From assembly GCF_900168065.1 (NCBI RefSeq), contig NZ_FUZZ01000001.1, positions 1,860,001 through 1,924,000 on the forward strand: a stretch of 64,000 bases of DNA, given 5' to 3'. The notes under the pieces were generated by a model, which did no database searches, was not told the origin of the DNA, and was given only the letters and a program-made list of their open reading frames with translations. The stretch is from Chitinophaga ginsengisegetis. GTDB lineage: Bacteria; Bacteroidota; Bacteroidia; Chitinophagales; Chitinophagaceae. The translations under genes were made by a program, and so were the position numbers. Within the stretch, counting starts at the first letter, position 1; each line of letters starts with the position of its first letter. Below are positions 42,887-52,188 of the stretch, one piece after another.

Positions 42887-44134
42887 CTATTCCAGAATGA
42901 GTTTGCGCAACTCATTCATGGCATAAACAGCTGTCATTTGCGTATTCCGTTCCCGGTCGTAACGCAGCTGGTATTTTACGGTAACCGTTCTCTTTGCATT
43001 TCCCACTGCTATCCAAACGGTACCTACCGGTTTTTCCGGCGTGCCGCCATCGGGGCCCATGATCCCTGATACCGCAATGGCGTAGTCGGTTTGCAGCAGT
43101 GCCAGTGCGCCGGTCAGCATTTCCTGCACGGTGGCCTCGCTCACGGCGCCATGCGCCTGCAGGGTTTCGGGTTTCACGCCTAACATCTTCACTTTCATTT
43201 CATTGGCATACGTTACCGCACTGCCTTTGAAGTAAGCAGAACTTCCCGGAACCGCTGTAATCCAGCTGGCAATCAGTCCGCCGGTACAGCTTTCCGCGGT
43301 ACCCATCGTTTTACCTTTCTCCTTTAACAGGTTACCCAATACTTCTCCTATTGAAATATCCTGGTCGGTTACGGTGATATCTGCCAGCAGGTCTTTCAGC
43401 TGGTGAAACAGGATACTCACCTCTGCGGCTACTGATAATTTATCTTTACCAAAGCCGGTTAACCGGAGTTTCAGGAGGCTGTAACTGGGCAGGTAAGCCA
43501 GTTTGATGTGGGCGGGTAATTTTGCTTCAAAAGCAACGAGCCGTTCGGCGATAAAGGATTCGCCCATACCGGAGGTAACCAGTGTTTGATGTATTACCGC
43601 TGGGGTTTTGAAATCCTTTGCCAGCCGGGGTAGCACATAATCCTCCATGATTCCCTTCATTTCATGCGGCACTCCGGGCATGGATACGTAGATCTTACCT
43701 TCTTTCTCAAACCACATTCCCGGCGCGGTACCTCTTTTATTTTCAATGACTGTTGCCGTTTCGGGCACCAGGCTCTGATCCAGGTTCCTTTGCAGGATGG
43801 GCAGGCCCCTGCTTTCAAAAATATGCAGTACATTTTCCAGCGTTTCCTGGTGTTGTACCAGCCTGGTGTTAAAGTATTCACATAAGGTAGGCTTGGTGAT
43901 ATCATCTGCTGTTGGCCCGAGGCCGCCGGTGATCAGCACCACATCCGACACCGCCGATTCTTTTGCCAGGGCATCCAGGATATCATCCCGGATATCGCCA
44001 ATGGCTACACGCCGGTGTACCCAGATCCCCATTGCATTCAGCTGCTGTGCCATCCAGGCAGAATTGGTATCAATCGTTTGTCCTATCAGCAATTCATCTC
44101 CGATGGTGATAATGCTGGTGGTGATTTTATCCAT
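42887..44134 (-). CDS. cinA: CinA-family nicotinamide-nucleotide amidase / competence-damage protein
   Basis: This 415-residue protein has two domains. The N-terminal MoCF-like domain contains SIITIGDELLIGQTIDTNSA and LITGGLGPTADDITK. The C-terminal amidase domain has GTAESCTGGLIASWITAVPG with the catalytic Ser and the motif VSGIMGPDGGTPEKPVGTVW. The amidase part hydrolyses NMN to nicotinate mononucleotide, feeding NAD salvage; the MoCF part hydrolyses ADP-ribose-type pyrophosphates. Both domains appear complete. It lies 18 bases after a thioesterase gene and 70 bases before the E2 gene. Confidence 0.95.
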   Translation of the reverse strand: MDKITTSIITIGDELLIGQTIDTNSAWMAQQLNAMGIWVHRRVAIGDIRDDILDALAKESAVSDVVLITGGLGPTADDITKPTLCEYFNTRLVQHQETLENVLHIFESRGLPILQRNLDQSLVPETATVIENKRGTAPGMWFEKEGKIYVSMPGVPHEMKGIMEDYVLPRLAKDFKTPAVIHQTLVTSGMGESFIAERLVAFEAKLPAHIKLAYLPSYSLLKLRLTGFGKDKLSVAAEVSILFHQLKDLLADITVTDQDISIGEVLGNLLKEKGKTMGTAESCTGGLIASWITAVPGSSAYFKGSAVTYANEMKVKMLGVKPETLQAHGAVSEATVQEMLTGALALLQTDYAIAVSGIMGPDGGTPEKPVGTVWIAVGNAKRTVTVKYQLRYDRERNTQMTAVYAMNELRKLILE

Positions 44135-44152
44135 AGTGCGTTGTTTAAACTG

Positions 44153-44563
44153 CTATCCAAAAAACGGTGCCAGTATTTTCCCCAGATCTTCCGGCAGGCC
44201 GGCTTTCTGTTTCGTTTTCACGTCAATGAATACCAGTGTGGTCACCCCAACATTCAGCAATTCATTCTTTTCATTATACAACTCACTGTGAAACTGTATC
44301 TTAGAGCCCTTCGGCATCTCTTTCAGTATAGTCTTCACCGTTATCAGGTCGTCGTAATAGGCAGGCCGCAGGTATTTTACATTCAGTTCGGCTACCGGCA
44401 TAATCACGCCCTGTTCTTCCAGCTCTCTGTAGCTGAACCCCAGTTCGCGTATGGCTTCTGCCCTGCCTACTTCATAATACAGGCCGTAGTTGCCGTAATA
44501 CAGATATCCCATCTGGTCTGTTTCCCCATAACGTACCCTGATTGTTGTTGTGCTGATAAACAT
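44153..44563 (-). CDS. YbgC-like 4-hydroxybenzoyl-CoA thioesterase-fold protein
   Basis: This 136-residue hotdog-fold acyl-CoA thioesterase has the motif RVRYGETDQMGYLYYGNY, whose Asp (D of ETDQMG) is catalytic in YbgC/4HBT. It also carries FSYRELEEQGVIMPVAELNV. It hydrolyses short- to medium-chain acyl-CoAs. It lies between the DoxX gene (41 bases) and cinA (18 bases) on the minus strand, a probable co-transcribed set. Confidence 0.9.
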   Translation of the reverse strand: MFISTTTIRVRYGETDQMGYLYYGNYGLYYEVGRAEAIRELGFSYRELEEQGVIMPVAELNVKYLRPAYYDDLITVKTILKEMPKGSKIQFHSELYNEKNELLNVGVTTLVFIDVKTKQKAGLPEDLGKILAPFFG

Positions 44564-44604
44564 GGTTCCCTGCTATTTTTATCCTAAACGTTTACTTGAA
44601 TATT

Positions 44605-45012
44605 TTATTTGCCCAATGCGCCATCCAGTGAAAACCTGCCCGGTCCTGTAAAAAGCAACGTCACAAATGCTGCCAGGAAAAGAATAGGCATTTCTTTTTC
44701 TGATACCGGGTCATGTCCGTGAATCATGAAAATGATTACGCCCATACAAATCACCAATGGCACAGAAGCCAGTCTGGTTAACAGTCCCATGATCAGCAAC
44801 ACCGCGCAGAACACTTCTGCAAAAACCACCATTCCCAAAGAAATTTTATGTCCTACTCCCAATGGATCAGGAAAAGAATTCATTTTGGCAGTAAAATTGA
44901 TCAGCTTGGGCCAGCCATGCAGGAGGATCAGACCACCGGATACCAGTCGGAGCACGAGCATGGAAAAACTTACAGCGCCATTCGAGTAGCCGGCAGAGAA
45001 CAGTTTTCTCAT
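44605..45012 (-). CDS. DoxX-family membrane protein
   Basis: This 135-residue protein has four hydrophobic segments and the DoxX pattern LRLVSGGLILLHGWPKLINF, LGMVVFAEVFCAVLLIMG and TLLFTGPGRFSLDGAL. DoxX proteins are often linked to quinone or sulfur redox chemistry. HvfD in the hvf systems is also a DoxX protein, but here the gene is 26 kb from hvfABC. It heads the run DoxX, thioesterase, cinA, E2. Confidence 0.88.
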   Translation of the reverse strand: MRKLFSAGYSNGAVSFSMLVLRLVSGGLILLHGWPKLINFTAKMNSFPDPLGVGHKISLGMVVFAEVFCAVLLIMGLLTRLASVPLVICMGVIIFMIHGHDPVSEKEMPILFLAAFVTLLFTGPGRFSLDGALGK

Positions 45013-45133
45013 AGTAGGTAAGGTTTTTGTACTTAAAAATTATTTTCCGCAAGATAAATGAATAGCCTTTGCCTTGCTACCGGAGTTATCCACATTGTTA
45101 GAAACACAATCGGAAAGGAAAAGATATAACTTT

Positions 45134-45141
45134 TATATTTG
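45134..45141 (+). promoter_or_regulatory. -7 promoter element (TATATTTG) of the TPR gene
   Basis: An exact TAnnTTTG match. It predicts transcription from about 45148 and so excludes an in-frame start at 45139. The TPR gene would have a UTR of ~156 bases. Confidence 0.4.
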
Positions 45142-45303
45142 CTGATATCACCTGGTTCGTTTCTCATCATGATTGTCGGAGGCACACAGGCACCAAAGAA
45201 ACGGACTACCAGGGTCAGGCCACGGCAGAGTACTTCCCCGGCTGGAAAATATTTCCTCCCGGGATTCGTTTTAAACGCATATTCAAGAAATAACAGCTAT
45301 AGC

Positions 45304-48300
45304 ATGCAATTTATAAGAAGAGTTTTTGTTCCCGGACATCTGTATATATCACTCCTGGCCTTTACGGGTACAGGTTTGATAGCACTGCCTGCCGCACAGG
45401 CACAGCAAACACGCATTTACACAGATCCGGAAAAAGTATTCAAGGACGCCCAGCAATATTTCCAGCAGGAAAAATATGCCGTGTCCATGCAGCTTTTCAA
45501 GCAAACCCTTGATAACATCGACTATTTCCACGAAACCAACCGCGATCTTGTTAAAACAGATGCGTATTACTACTATACCATCTGTGCACTGAAACTGCAA
45601 CAGGACAATGCGGAAAAACAGGCGCTGGAATTTTTGAAACTGGCCAATAACAATGCCCGTGAAGAACTGGTGAGCTATCAGCTGGCAAAATATTATTTCC
45701 GCCAGAATAAACTCAAAGAGGCCATTCCCCTCTATGAGAAAGCCAATATCGAAAACCTCTCCAATGCAGAAATTGCGGAAGCGAAGTTTGAACTGGCCTA
45801 TTGCTATTTCAATTTAAAAGATTTTAAAAAGGCACAGCCCCTGTTTGCCTCCATCAAAGAAGTACCCGGCAAATACAGCATCCCGGCCAACTATTACTAT
45901 GGCTTCATCAGCTACTACAATCACCAGTATGCAGAAGCCCTCAATAGTTTCCAGAAAGTAGTGAACGAACCCAAATACAGCAATGTGGTTCCTTATTACA
46001 TCGCTGAAATATATTACTTCCAGGGGAAAACAGATCAGCTGATTGCCTACACAGAGCCACTGCTGCGGCAAGGCGGACAATACTACGAAGCAGAACTGAA
46101 ACAGTTGCTCGGTAAAGCCTACTTTGAAAAAAAGAACTATCCCAAAGCACTGCCCTACCTGCAGGACTTCCAGGATAATGCAGATGAAGTAAGAAACGAA
46201 GACATCTACCAGCTATCATACGCTTACTACCAGACAAATAACCTGTCGAAAGCGATCGCCGGATTTAAACAACTGAGCAGCTCCAAAGATTCACTGGGAC
46301 AAAATTCCATGTACCTGCTGGGCGACTGCTACCTCCGCACCGGTCAGAAAGCCAATGCGCGCAACGCTTTTGCCTTTTGTGCCAACAACAGTTCCAACGC
46401 ACAGCAACAGGAAATTTCCCGGTTCAACTACGGCAAACTGTCGTACGAACTGGGCTACCCCGATGCCGCGCTCGGCGAGCTTACACAATTTGTAAAAACA
46501 TATCCGCAATCTGCTTATAACAAAGAAGCCAGGGAAATACTCGTTAATCTTTTCATGAACAGCAATAACTATAAAGATGGTTTAGCGACGATTGAATCGA
46601 TTCCCGACAAAAACCCTACGGTGCTGAAAGCCTACCAGAAAGTAGCCTACGGCCGCGCCACCCAGCTGATCAATGATCAGCAGCTGGCAGAAGCCGACCG
46701 CCTGCTGGATGTTGCCATCAGCAACCCATACGATCCGCAGATCAAACAACTGGCGCATTTCTGGAAAGCAGAAATTGCGCTGCGTCAGAATAAAACAGAC
46801 CAGGCAGTTACTAACCTGAACGCCTATCTGAATAATACAGCCCCGGTATCCGGCGAAGCGAATGCACAAACTGCCAGCTACAACCTGGGATACAGCCTCC
46901 TGAAACAGGACAAATTCACGGAAGCACTGCCTTACTTTGAATCTGCCCAGCGCACCAGCGGCCCCAATGCAGAACGTATTGCCACCGACGCCGCCCTCCG
47001 CAGTGCCGATTGCTATTATATGCTCCGCCAGTTCCCGAAAGCATTATCGCTGTATGACCGTATCATCAGCAACAACGCTCCCGGCGCCGATTACGCCACT
47101 TATCAGAAAGCCGTGATCCTCGGTTTACAGGGCAAGCAAAGTGAAAAACTGGCACTGCTCAAACAACTGGGTAACAAGTTTCCATCGTCCGGCTTTAATA
47201 ACGAAACAGATATTGAGATAGCCAATACCTATCTCTCGGAAGAAAAATATACAGAAGCCATCCCCTTCCTGGAAAATGTATTACAGAAACAACCCAACGG
47301 ACCGAATGCACCACGCGCACTCCTGAAACTGGGCCTGAGCTACTATAACAAAGACAACGACAGCAAAGCGCTGGCTTATTACCGCCAGGTAGTGGAGAAA
47401 TTCCCTAACTCACCGGAATCCAATGAAGCATTGCAAAGTATGAAGTCGATTTATGTAAGTCAGGGTAAAACCGACGACTACCTCGCCTTCCTGAAAGCCA
47501 GCGGCAGAACCGTTACCACTTCTGCTGAAGACTCCCTCACTTATGCTGCTGCCGAATCCCGGTTCACCAGCAACGATTGCGCAGGCGCCACCAGCGGCTT
47601 CAATAACTATATCCAGAAATATCCGAACGGCCAGTTTATCCTGCCGGCTTATTTCTACAAAGCAGAATGTGCTTATAACAGTAAAGACTATACGAGCGCA
47701 TTGCCTGCCTACGAATTTGTGTTATCGCGCAACAACAGTTTGTATGCAGAAAGATCTGCACTACAGGCGGCTAACATCAACTTCTACCAGGTAAAAAATT
47801 ACGATAAGGCAAGAGGCTACTACCTGCAACTGCAGGATCTCGCTACCAGCAAGGAAAACAGTCTTACCGCCACCAGGGGATTACTCCGCAGCAACTACCA
47901 GCTGAAACGCTGGGACGAAGTAACCAACTACTCGGAAATGTTACTGGCTGCTGCCAATATCAGTACAGATGATCAGATCATCGCGCATTTCTATCGTGGT
48001 AAAGCGTTGCAGCAGGCAAAAGATTATGCCGGCGCCCTGTCTGAATTCAAAACAGTGGCCAACATGACCAAATCTGAAACTGGCGCCGAAGCACGCTACA
48101 ACATTGCGGATTGCTACCTGCAACAGAATGAACTGGACGCTGCTGAAAAAGCCGGTTTTGATGTGATTAAAAATACGCCGTCTTACGAGTATTGGGTGGC
48201 TAAATCATATATCCTGCTGGGAGATGTATATGCCCGCCAACAGGATTATTTCAATGCAAAAGCTACTTACCAGAGTATCGTTACCAACAGCTCTATTCCT

Positions 48301-48381
48301 GAGCTGAAACAGGAAGCGAAAGATAAACTGGCAAAAGCGGAAGCAGAAGAAAAAGCGGCTGGCAAAAAACCGAAGAAATAA
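45304..48381 (+). CDS. exported tetratricopeptide-repeat (TPR) protein
   Basis: This 1025-residue protein has a signal peptide ending LPAAQAQQ. Nearly all of the rest is TPR or TPR-like helix pairs: AEALNSFQKVVNEPKYSN, ALPYLQDFQDNADEV, AIPFLENVLQKQPNGPN, ALAYYRQVVEKFPNSPES and more than ten similar units. The last residues are a Lys/Glu-rich tail (KAEAEEKAAGKKPKK). It is probably a periplasmic scaffold. It is followed by an outer-membrane barrel gene (41 bases) and then by an HU-domain membrane gene. I chose 45304 (MQFIRRVFVPGHL) instead of 45139, because the extra residues do not resemble a signal and the promoter lies inside them. Confidence 0.88.
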   Translation: MQFIRRVFVPGHLYISLLAFTGTGLIALPAAQAQQTRIYTDPEKVFKDAQQYFQQEKYAVSMQLFKQTLDNIDYFHETNRDLVKTDAYYYYTICALKLQQDNAEKQALEFLKLANNNAREELVSYQLAKYYFRQNKLKEAIPLYEKANIENLSNAEIAEAKFELAYCYFNLKDFKKAQPLFASIKEVPGKYSIPANYYYGFISYYNHQYAEALNSFQKVVNEPKYSNVVPYYIAEIYYFQGKTDQLIAYTEPLLRQGGQYYEAELKQLLGKAYFEKKNYPKALPYLQDFQDNADEVRNEDIYQLSYAYYQTNNLSKAIAGFKQLSSSKDSLGQNSMYLLGDCYLRTGQKANARNAFAFCANNSSNAQQQEISRFNYGKLSYELGYPDAALGELTQFVKTYPQSAYNKEAREILVNLFMNSNNYKDGLATIESIPDKNPTVLKAYQKVAYGRATQLINDQQLAEADRLLDVAISNPYDPQIKQLAHFWKAEIALRQNKTDQAVTNLNAYLNNTAPVSGEANAQTASYNLGYSLLKQDKFTEALPYFESAQRTSGPNAERIATDAALRSADCYYMLRQFPKALSLYDRIISNNAPGADYATYQKAVILGLQGKQSEKLALLKQLGNKFPSSGFNNETDIEIANTYLSEEKYTEAIPFLENVLQKQPNGPNAPRALLKLGLSYYNKDNDSKALAYYRQVVEKFPNSPESNEALQSMKSIYVSQGKTDDYLAFLKASGRTVTTSAEDSLTYAAAESRFTSNDCAGATSGFNNYIQKYPNGQFILPAYFYKAECAYNSKDYTSALPAYEFVLSRNNSLYAERSALQAANINFYQVKNYDKARGYYLQLQDLATSKENSLTATRGLLRSNYQLKRWDEVTNYSEMLLAAANISTDDQIIAHFYRGKALQQAKDYAGALSEFKTVANMTKSETGAEARYNIADCYLQQNELDAAEKAGFDVIKNTPSYEYWVAKSYILLGDVYARQQDYFNAKATYQSIVTNSSIPELKQEAKDKLAKAEAEEKAAGKKPKK

Positions 48382-48422
48382 TCACCCGGATTCCGGAACC
48401 TGACATTTAAGCGCAACAAAGC

Positions 48423-50072
48423 ATGAACATTCAAGCAATATATAACAAACGAACTTTTATTATATCAGCACTGGGCCTGACAGGAATGCTGTTTGCACAA
48501 ACGGCCACCGCACAGGAGGTATTGAAACAGGAAACGATTGATATCATTTCCACCAACCAACCCAAACTGCGCGATGCCTACAAACTCAATCTCACGGCTT
48601 CTTTGCCGGGGATCGATACCACCCGGCCATCCATGAAGTACGAGATACCGGCGCTGAACCTGAACTTTATGTACCAGGCCATGCCACTGAAACCACTGGC
48701 GTTGGGCAAAGATTCATTGTCGTACCTGCAGAACAACTTCGTGAAACTGGGATATGGCAATTATAAAACACCGTATGTACAGGCGGGCTTCGGCAGCGGC
48801 AGGCAAGATATGTACAACTACGGCCTGTATGTAAACTATACCGGCTCCAAGGGCAAGGAAATTCCAGACCAGGACTATAGTAACCTGAATGTATTGGCAG
48901 CAGGTACCTACCTGTTGCCAAAATTCCGGTTCGACGGAAGCATCGGGTACGACCGCAACACCGTTCACTACTATGGTTATGGTCATGATACGGCCAGCTA
49001 TAAGAAGAAGGATATCGAGCAAACGTTTAACCAGCTCACGGCTTCCGTGGGTATGCAGAACAGGCCGCAAAACGACTGGGCATTTACCTTCCAGCCAAAA
49101 GTGAAGTTTATTCTTTTCAACGACTCCTACAAGCGTACCGAAAATACCTTCCAGCTGAATGTGCCGGTACGCAAGCAGGTGTTTGAAGATATCTACATAA
49201 AAGTAGAAGGTGTGTTTGATCTTTCTACCTATAAAGAAGATAATAACCGTGCCATCAACAACAACATCGCTTCCATCCACCCTGCGGTAGATATCATGAA
49301 GCCCGGATTTGTGCTGCATGCCGGTGTAAATCCCACCTGGAGCAACGGCGAATTTTACCTGCTGCCCGACATCGTGAATGAGTCGCACCTGATCCGTAAA
49401 AAACTGATCCTGAGCAGTGGATGGATCTCTTATTTTGAAAAGAATTCCTACCGTAACCTTGCCAATAAAAATCCTTTCCTCGCCGGCTTACCGGGAGAAA
49501 TGATGAATACCCGTGTAGAAGAAAAATATACCGGTATCAAAGGTACGCTGGGCAGCCATTTCAACTACAACACCAAATTCGCTTCCGTTACCTGGTACAA
49601 TATGCCACTGTTTGTAAACGATAGCGCCGACACCAAAAAATTCACCACCCGTAACGAAGCCCAGCTGCGCGCTTTCCAGCTGCATGGCGAAGTAGGATAT
49701 ATTGAGGAAGAAAAATTCCAGGCGCGTGTTAGCTTCGACTGGTATAATTATAACAAACAGGAAACAGAAGTGCAGCCGTGGCATCTGCCAGCCTTCCAGG
49801 GTGATTTGTTTGCACAATACACCATCGCTAAAAAATTACACCTGAATGCCGATCTCTTTGCTCTGAGCGGCAGCTATTACCTGCTCCCCAACAAAGACTT
49901 TGGCAAAACCAAAGGCGCGTGGGACCTGAATGCAGGCGCCTCTTGTGATATCAGTAAAAATTTCGGGCTATGGGTGAATGCAAATAACCTGTTCAATACA
50001 CACTACCAGCGGTATTACCTCTACCCTACTTATGGGTTCAATATTGTGGGTGGTGTGATGATTAAGTTTTAA
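48423..50072 (+). CDS. outer-membrane beta-barrel, TonB-receptor-like without plug
   Basis: This 549-residue protein has a signal peptide ending ATAQEV. No plug or TonB box is visible. Instead a short N-terminal segment (LKLNLTASLPGIDTTRPS-like, ~55-75) leads into repeating beta strands with aromatic girdles, for example VQAGFGSGRQDMYNYGLYVNY. The end is VNANNLFNTHYQRYY, then NIVGGVMIKF with terminal Phe, as in TonB-dependent receptors. It is probably an outer-membrane channel or assembly component that works with the upstream TPR protein. An inverted repeat (50086-50207) follows before the HU gene. Confidence 0.85.
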   Translation: MNIQAIYNKRTFIISALGLTGMLFAQTATAQEVLKQETIDIISTNQPKLRDAYKLNLTASLPGIDTTRPSMKYEIPALNLNFMYQAMPLKPLALGKDSLSYLQNNFVKLGYGNYKTPYVQAGFGSGRQDMYNYGLYVNYTGSKGKEIPDQDYSNLNVLAAGTYLLPKFRFDGSIGYDRNTVHYYGYGHDTASYKKKDIEQTFNQLTASVGMQNRPQNDWAFTFQPKVKFILFNDSYKRTENTFQLNVPVRKQVFEDIYIKVEGVFDLSTYKEDNNRAINNNIASIHPAVDIMKPGFVLHAGVNPTWSNGEFYLLPDIVNESHLIRKKLILSSGWISYFEKNSYRNLANKNPFLAGLPGEMMNTRVEEKYTGIKGTLGSHFNYNTKFASVTWYNMPLFVNDSADTKKFTTRNEAQLRAFQLHGEVGYIEEEKFQARVSFDWYNYNKQETEVQPWHLPAFQGDLFAQYTIAKKLHLNADLFALSGSYYLLPNKDFGKTKGAWDLNAGASCDISKNFGLWVNANNLFNTHYQRYYLYPTYGFNIVGGVMIKF

Positions 50073-50085
50073 CTTTATGCGGAGA

Positions 50086-50207
50086 TTGTCTTTCTCAGGA
50101 TTAACCTGATTTTACTGATTACATTGATCTATTTTTTACATTTGAGATTAATTTAAATTTGAAAACCAAATTAATCAGTAAAATCAGGTTAATCCTGAGA
50201 AAGACAA
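50086..50207. repeat. 122-bp inverted repeat with perfect 36-bp arms
   Basis: The arms at 50086-50121 and 50172-50207 are perfect reverse complements, with a 50-base AT-rich loop. The left end reads ATTGTCTTTCTC; the same ATTGTCTT terminus occurs in the nested inverted repeat at 28101-28313. It lies between same-strand genes, 14 bases after the barrel stop and 35 bases before the HU start. It could attenuate transcription or be a mobile-element remnant. Confidence 0.9.
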
Positions 50208-50241
50208 CATCCACGGCATTATTCACTAAAAATTTCTCCAC

Positions 50242-51177
50242 TTGATACTTCAGCAATATATCCAGGAAGTGCTGTTTAAACAGCGGATTTGTGTAGTACC
50301 ACAGCTGGGAACATTTTCTGTACAACATTTCCCGGCACATTATAACTCCCACGCACAAACGCTTACGGCGCCGCGTGAACAGGTGATGTTTACCCAGCAA
50401 TGGCAGGACGATGGTTCCTGCGTGGAATGGATTGCCCTGAAAGAAAACCTGGTGCCTGCCGTGGCACAGCGGAAGCTGGAAAAATACCTGGAGGAACTGA
50501 AAGCAGAACTTCAATCCGGGAAGCCGCTGGTATTGCCGGGCATCGGCCAGTTACAGGGCGACTTTACCGGCAACATTCATTTCCATGCGGAAGAACTGCC
50601 GGTAGAAAAAGAAACCCTGGATCTTACACCGATTGAACGAACAACGGATAGCCGCACAGCGCCAGCTTTTGTGCCACCACCACCCGAGGCGCTGGAGCCT
50701 ATTATGACAGAAGAAGTGGAAGATACGCTGGAAGCCGTAACGGAAGAAAGTGGTTTTAAATGGTGGTGGGCTGCTATTCCCATTGCCGCCATTGTAATTG
50801 GATTAGCCGCCTGGTGGTATTTGTCTGGTATTTCCAAAGCAGTATCCCAATCCGAAACACCTCCCGATATGGAAGTTACTGCAAAGCAGCTCGCCGCTGC
50901 AGCCGCAGATTCCATACAAAAAGCCCTGGCCGACTCCACAGCGAAAGCAGCAATTACGCCGATTACTTATTATGCAGTAGTGGAAAGGTATAAAGACAGC
51001 ACTATCGCAGTGAAAAAACAGAAGCAGCAGCTCGCCTGGGGAAAAACGCTGGTGCTCTATAAAAGAGACAGCATGTACAGAACTGCCGTGGAACTGCATT
51101 CACTGGTGGCTGATACCACCGTGCAACGCGACAGTATCCGGAAAGTGTTTGGTAATAAAGTATTTCTTGAATTTTAG
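50242..51177 (+). CDS. HU-CCDC81-type membrane protein with SPOR-like C terminus
   Basis: This protein has 311 residues. Residues ~1-110 form two HU-like/CCDC81-type domains (ILQQYIQEVLFKQRICVVPQLGTF and LPGIGQLQGDFTGNIHF). An acidic Pro-rich linker with PPPPEALEP follows, then a single transmembrane segment WWWAAIPIAAIVIGLAAWWYL (~174-195). The periplasmic tail ends in a ~70-residue region with SPOR-like pattern (YYAVVERYKDSTIAVK then RDSIRKVFGNKVF). The N-terminal half may contact DNA or act as a cytoplasmic adaptor. The start is TTG at 50242, because a TAA lies in frame at 50227-50229 and ILQQY is the family N terminus. Confidence 0.8.
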   Translation: MILQQYIQEVLFKQRICVVPQLGTFSVQHFPAHYNSHAQTLTAPREQVMFTQQWQDDGSCVEWIALKENLVPAVAQRKLEKYLEELKAELQSGKPLVLPGIGQLQGDFTGNIHFHAEELPVEKETLDLTPIERTTDSRTAPAFVPPPPEALEPIMTEEVEDTLEAVTEESGFKWWWAAIPIAAIVIGLAAWWYLSGISKAVSQSETPPDMEVTAKQLAAAAADSIQKALADSTAKAAITPITYYAVVERYKDSTIAVKKQKQQLAWGKTLVLYKRDSMYRTAVELHSLVADTTVQRDSIRKVFGNKVFLEF

Positions 51178-51180
51178 CTG

Positions 51181-52080
51181 TTAAGCTTTTATTTCGCCTG
51201 CTACAATTTCCAGCCCCTCTGCAAAAGTACGGGGCTTATATCCCAGTTCTTTCGCGGCCTTGTCTATTATCAGCCCGGTTTTGGCAGGACGGGCCGCAGG
51301 TTGTGCCAGTGTTTTGGCACTGATCTTTTCTACGAGTGAAGTATCCAGTTTAAAGTATTCAGCCGTTTGAATGGCCATATCATAAGGAGTGAGAATTTCA
51401 TTTCCGGAGATGTTGAAGAAACCGGTTGCTTTCTTATCTGCAATCAGCAAACACCCCTTCGCGAGGTCGTGGCATAAAGTAGGTGTACGCCATTGATCAT
51501 CTACTACTTTCACTTTTTTACCCTGCTGCAAATTATTTTTCACCCAGGTAATCATGTTATTGCGGTGCGGGTCTGCCACTACGCCATACACCAGTACGGT
51601 GCGTACAATGGCCCACTGCAGTTTGCTGTTAATCACCAGTCGCTCTGCGGCAACTTTACTGGTACCATAATAATTGATAGGATTTACGGTAGCGTCTTCA
51701 CTGTAGGGGCCCTGTAAGCCATCGAATACAAAATCGGTGGACAGGAAGATGAAGAAGGCGTTGCAACTTTCTGCTGCATGTACGAGGTAACGGGTGGCTC
51801 CTACATTGGTATCCCAACAGGCATCTTTATTTTTTTCACAGTCATCCACCTGTGACATGGCGCCGCCATGAATAATGATATCCGGCTGATGTTTTTCTAC
51901 CAGCTGCTTTACGCTGCCTGCATCGCGGAGGTTTACAGCCTCATAAGTGTATTTATCCCGCAGGGGGAAACGATTAGGGCCTCTGCCTGTGGCTATCACA
52001 TCATATTTTCCATCTTGCAGAAAAAGCGGGATCAGATGTTGTCCCAATAATCCGTTACTACCAGTTATAAGTACCTTCAT
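51181..52080 (-). CDS. RmlD-like NAD(P)-dependent sugar-nucleotide reductase
   Basis: This 299-residue SDR extended-type enzyme has the nucleotide motif LITGSNGLLGQHL and the active-site YYGTSKVAAERL (YxxxK) and LSTDFVFDGLQGPYSED. It resembles dTDP-4-dehydrorhamnose reductase (RmlD) but no rmlABC genes are near, so the substrate is open; general NAD-dependent epimerase/reductase is safe. It converges on the HU-domain gene, with 3 bases between the stop codons. It starts 108 bases from the prolyl oligopeptidase gene end. Confidence 0.85.
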   Translation of the reverse strand: MKVLITGSNGLLGQHLIPLFLQDGKYDVIATGRGPNRFPLRDKYTYEAVNLRDAGSVKQLVEKHQPDIIIHGGAMSQVDDCEKNKDACWDTNVGATRYLVHAAESCNAFFIFLSTDFVFDGLQGPYSEDATVNPINYYGTSKVAAERLVINSKLQWAIVRTVLVYGVVADPHRNNMITWVKNNLQQGKKVKVVDDQWRTPTLCHDLAKGCLLIADKKATGFFNISGNEILTPYDMAIQTAEYFKLDTSLVEKISAKTLAQPAARPAKTGLIIDKAAKELGYKPRTFAEGLEIVAGEIKA

Positions 52081-52122
52081 AGAGCCATGTTCAATACGCT
52101 ATTTCTAAAGATAAGAAAAAAA

Positions 52123-52174
52123 AGCTTTTAGCTGTTCACCAAAATGCGGGGCATTTCAATAACAGCTAAAAGCT
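52123..52174 (-). terminator. terminator of the prolyl oligopeptidase gene
   Basis: A 14-bp stem (52123-52136 with 52161-52174) contains an inner 6-bp stem (52142-52147 with 52151-52156). On the minus strand the right end is followed by a run of T (TTTTTTCTTATC), which fits minus-strand termination. Confidence 0.75.
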
Positions 52175-52188
52175 AATCACTTGCAACT

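Noticed and set aside
44605..45012. DoxX gene as the missing HvfD of the hvfABC operon
   Set aside because: It is 26 kb away in another operon and DoxX proteins have many roles. No evidence links them.
45139..45303. Upstream in-frame start of the TPR protein
   Set aside because: The start overlaps the TATATTTG promoter element and the residues contain no signal sequence, while ATG at 45304 gives a clear one.
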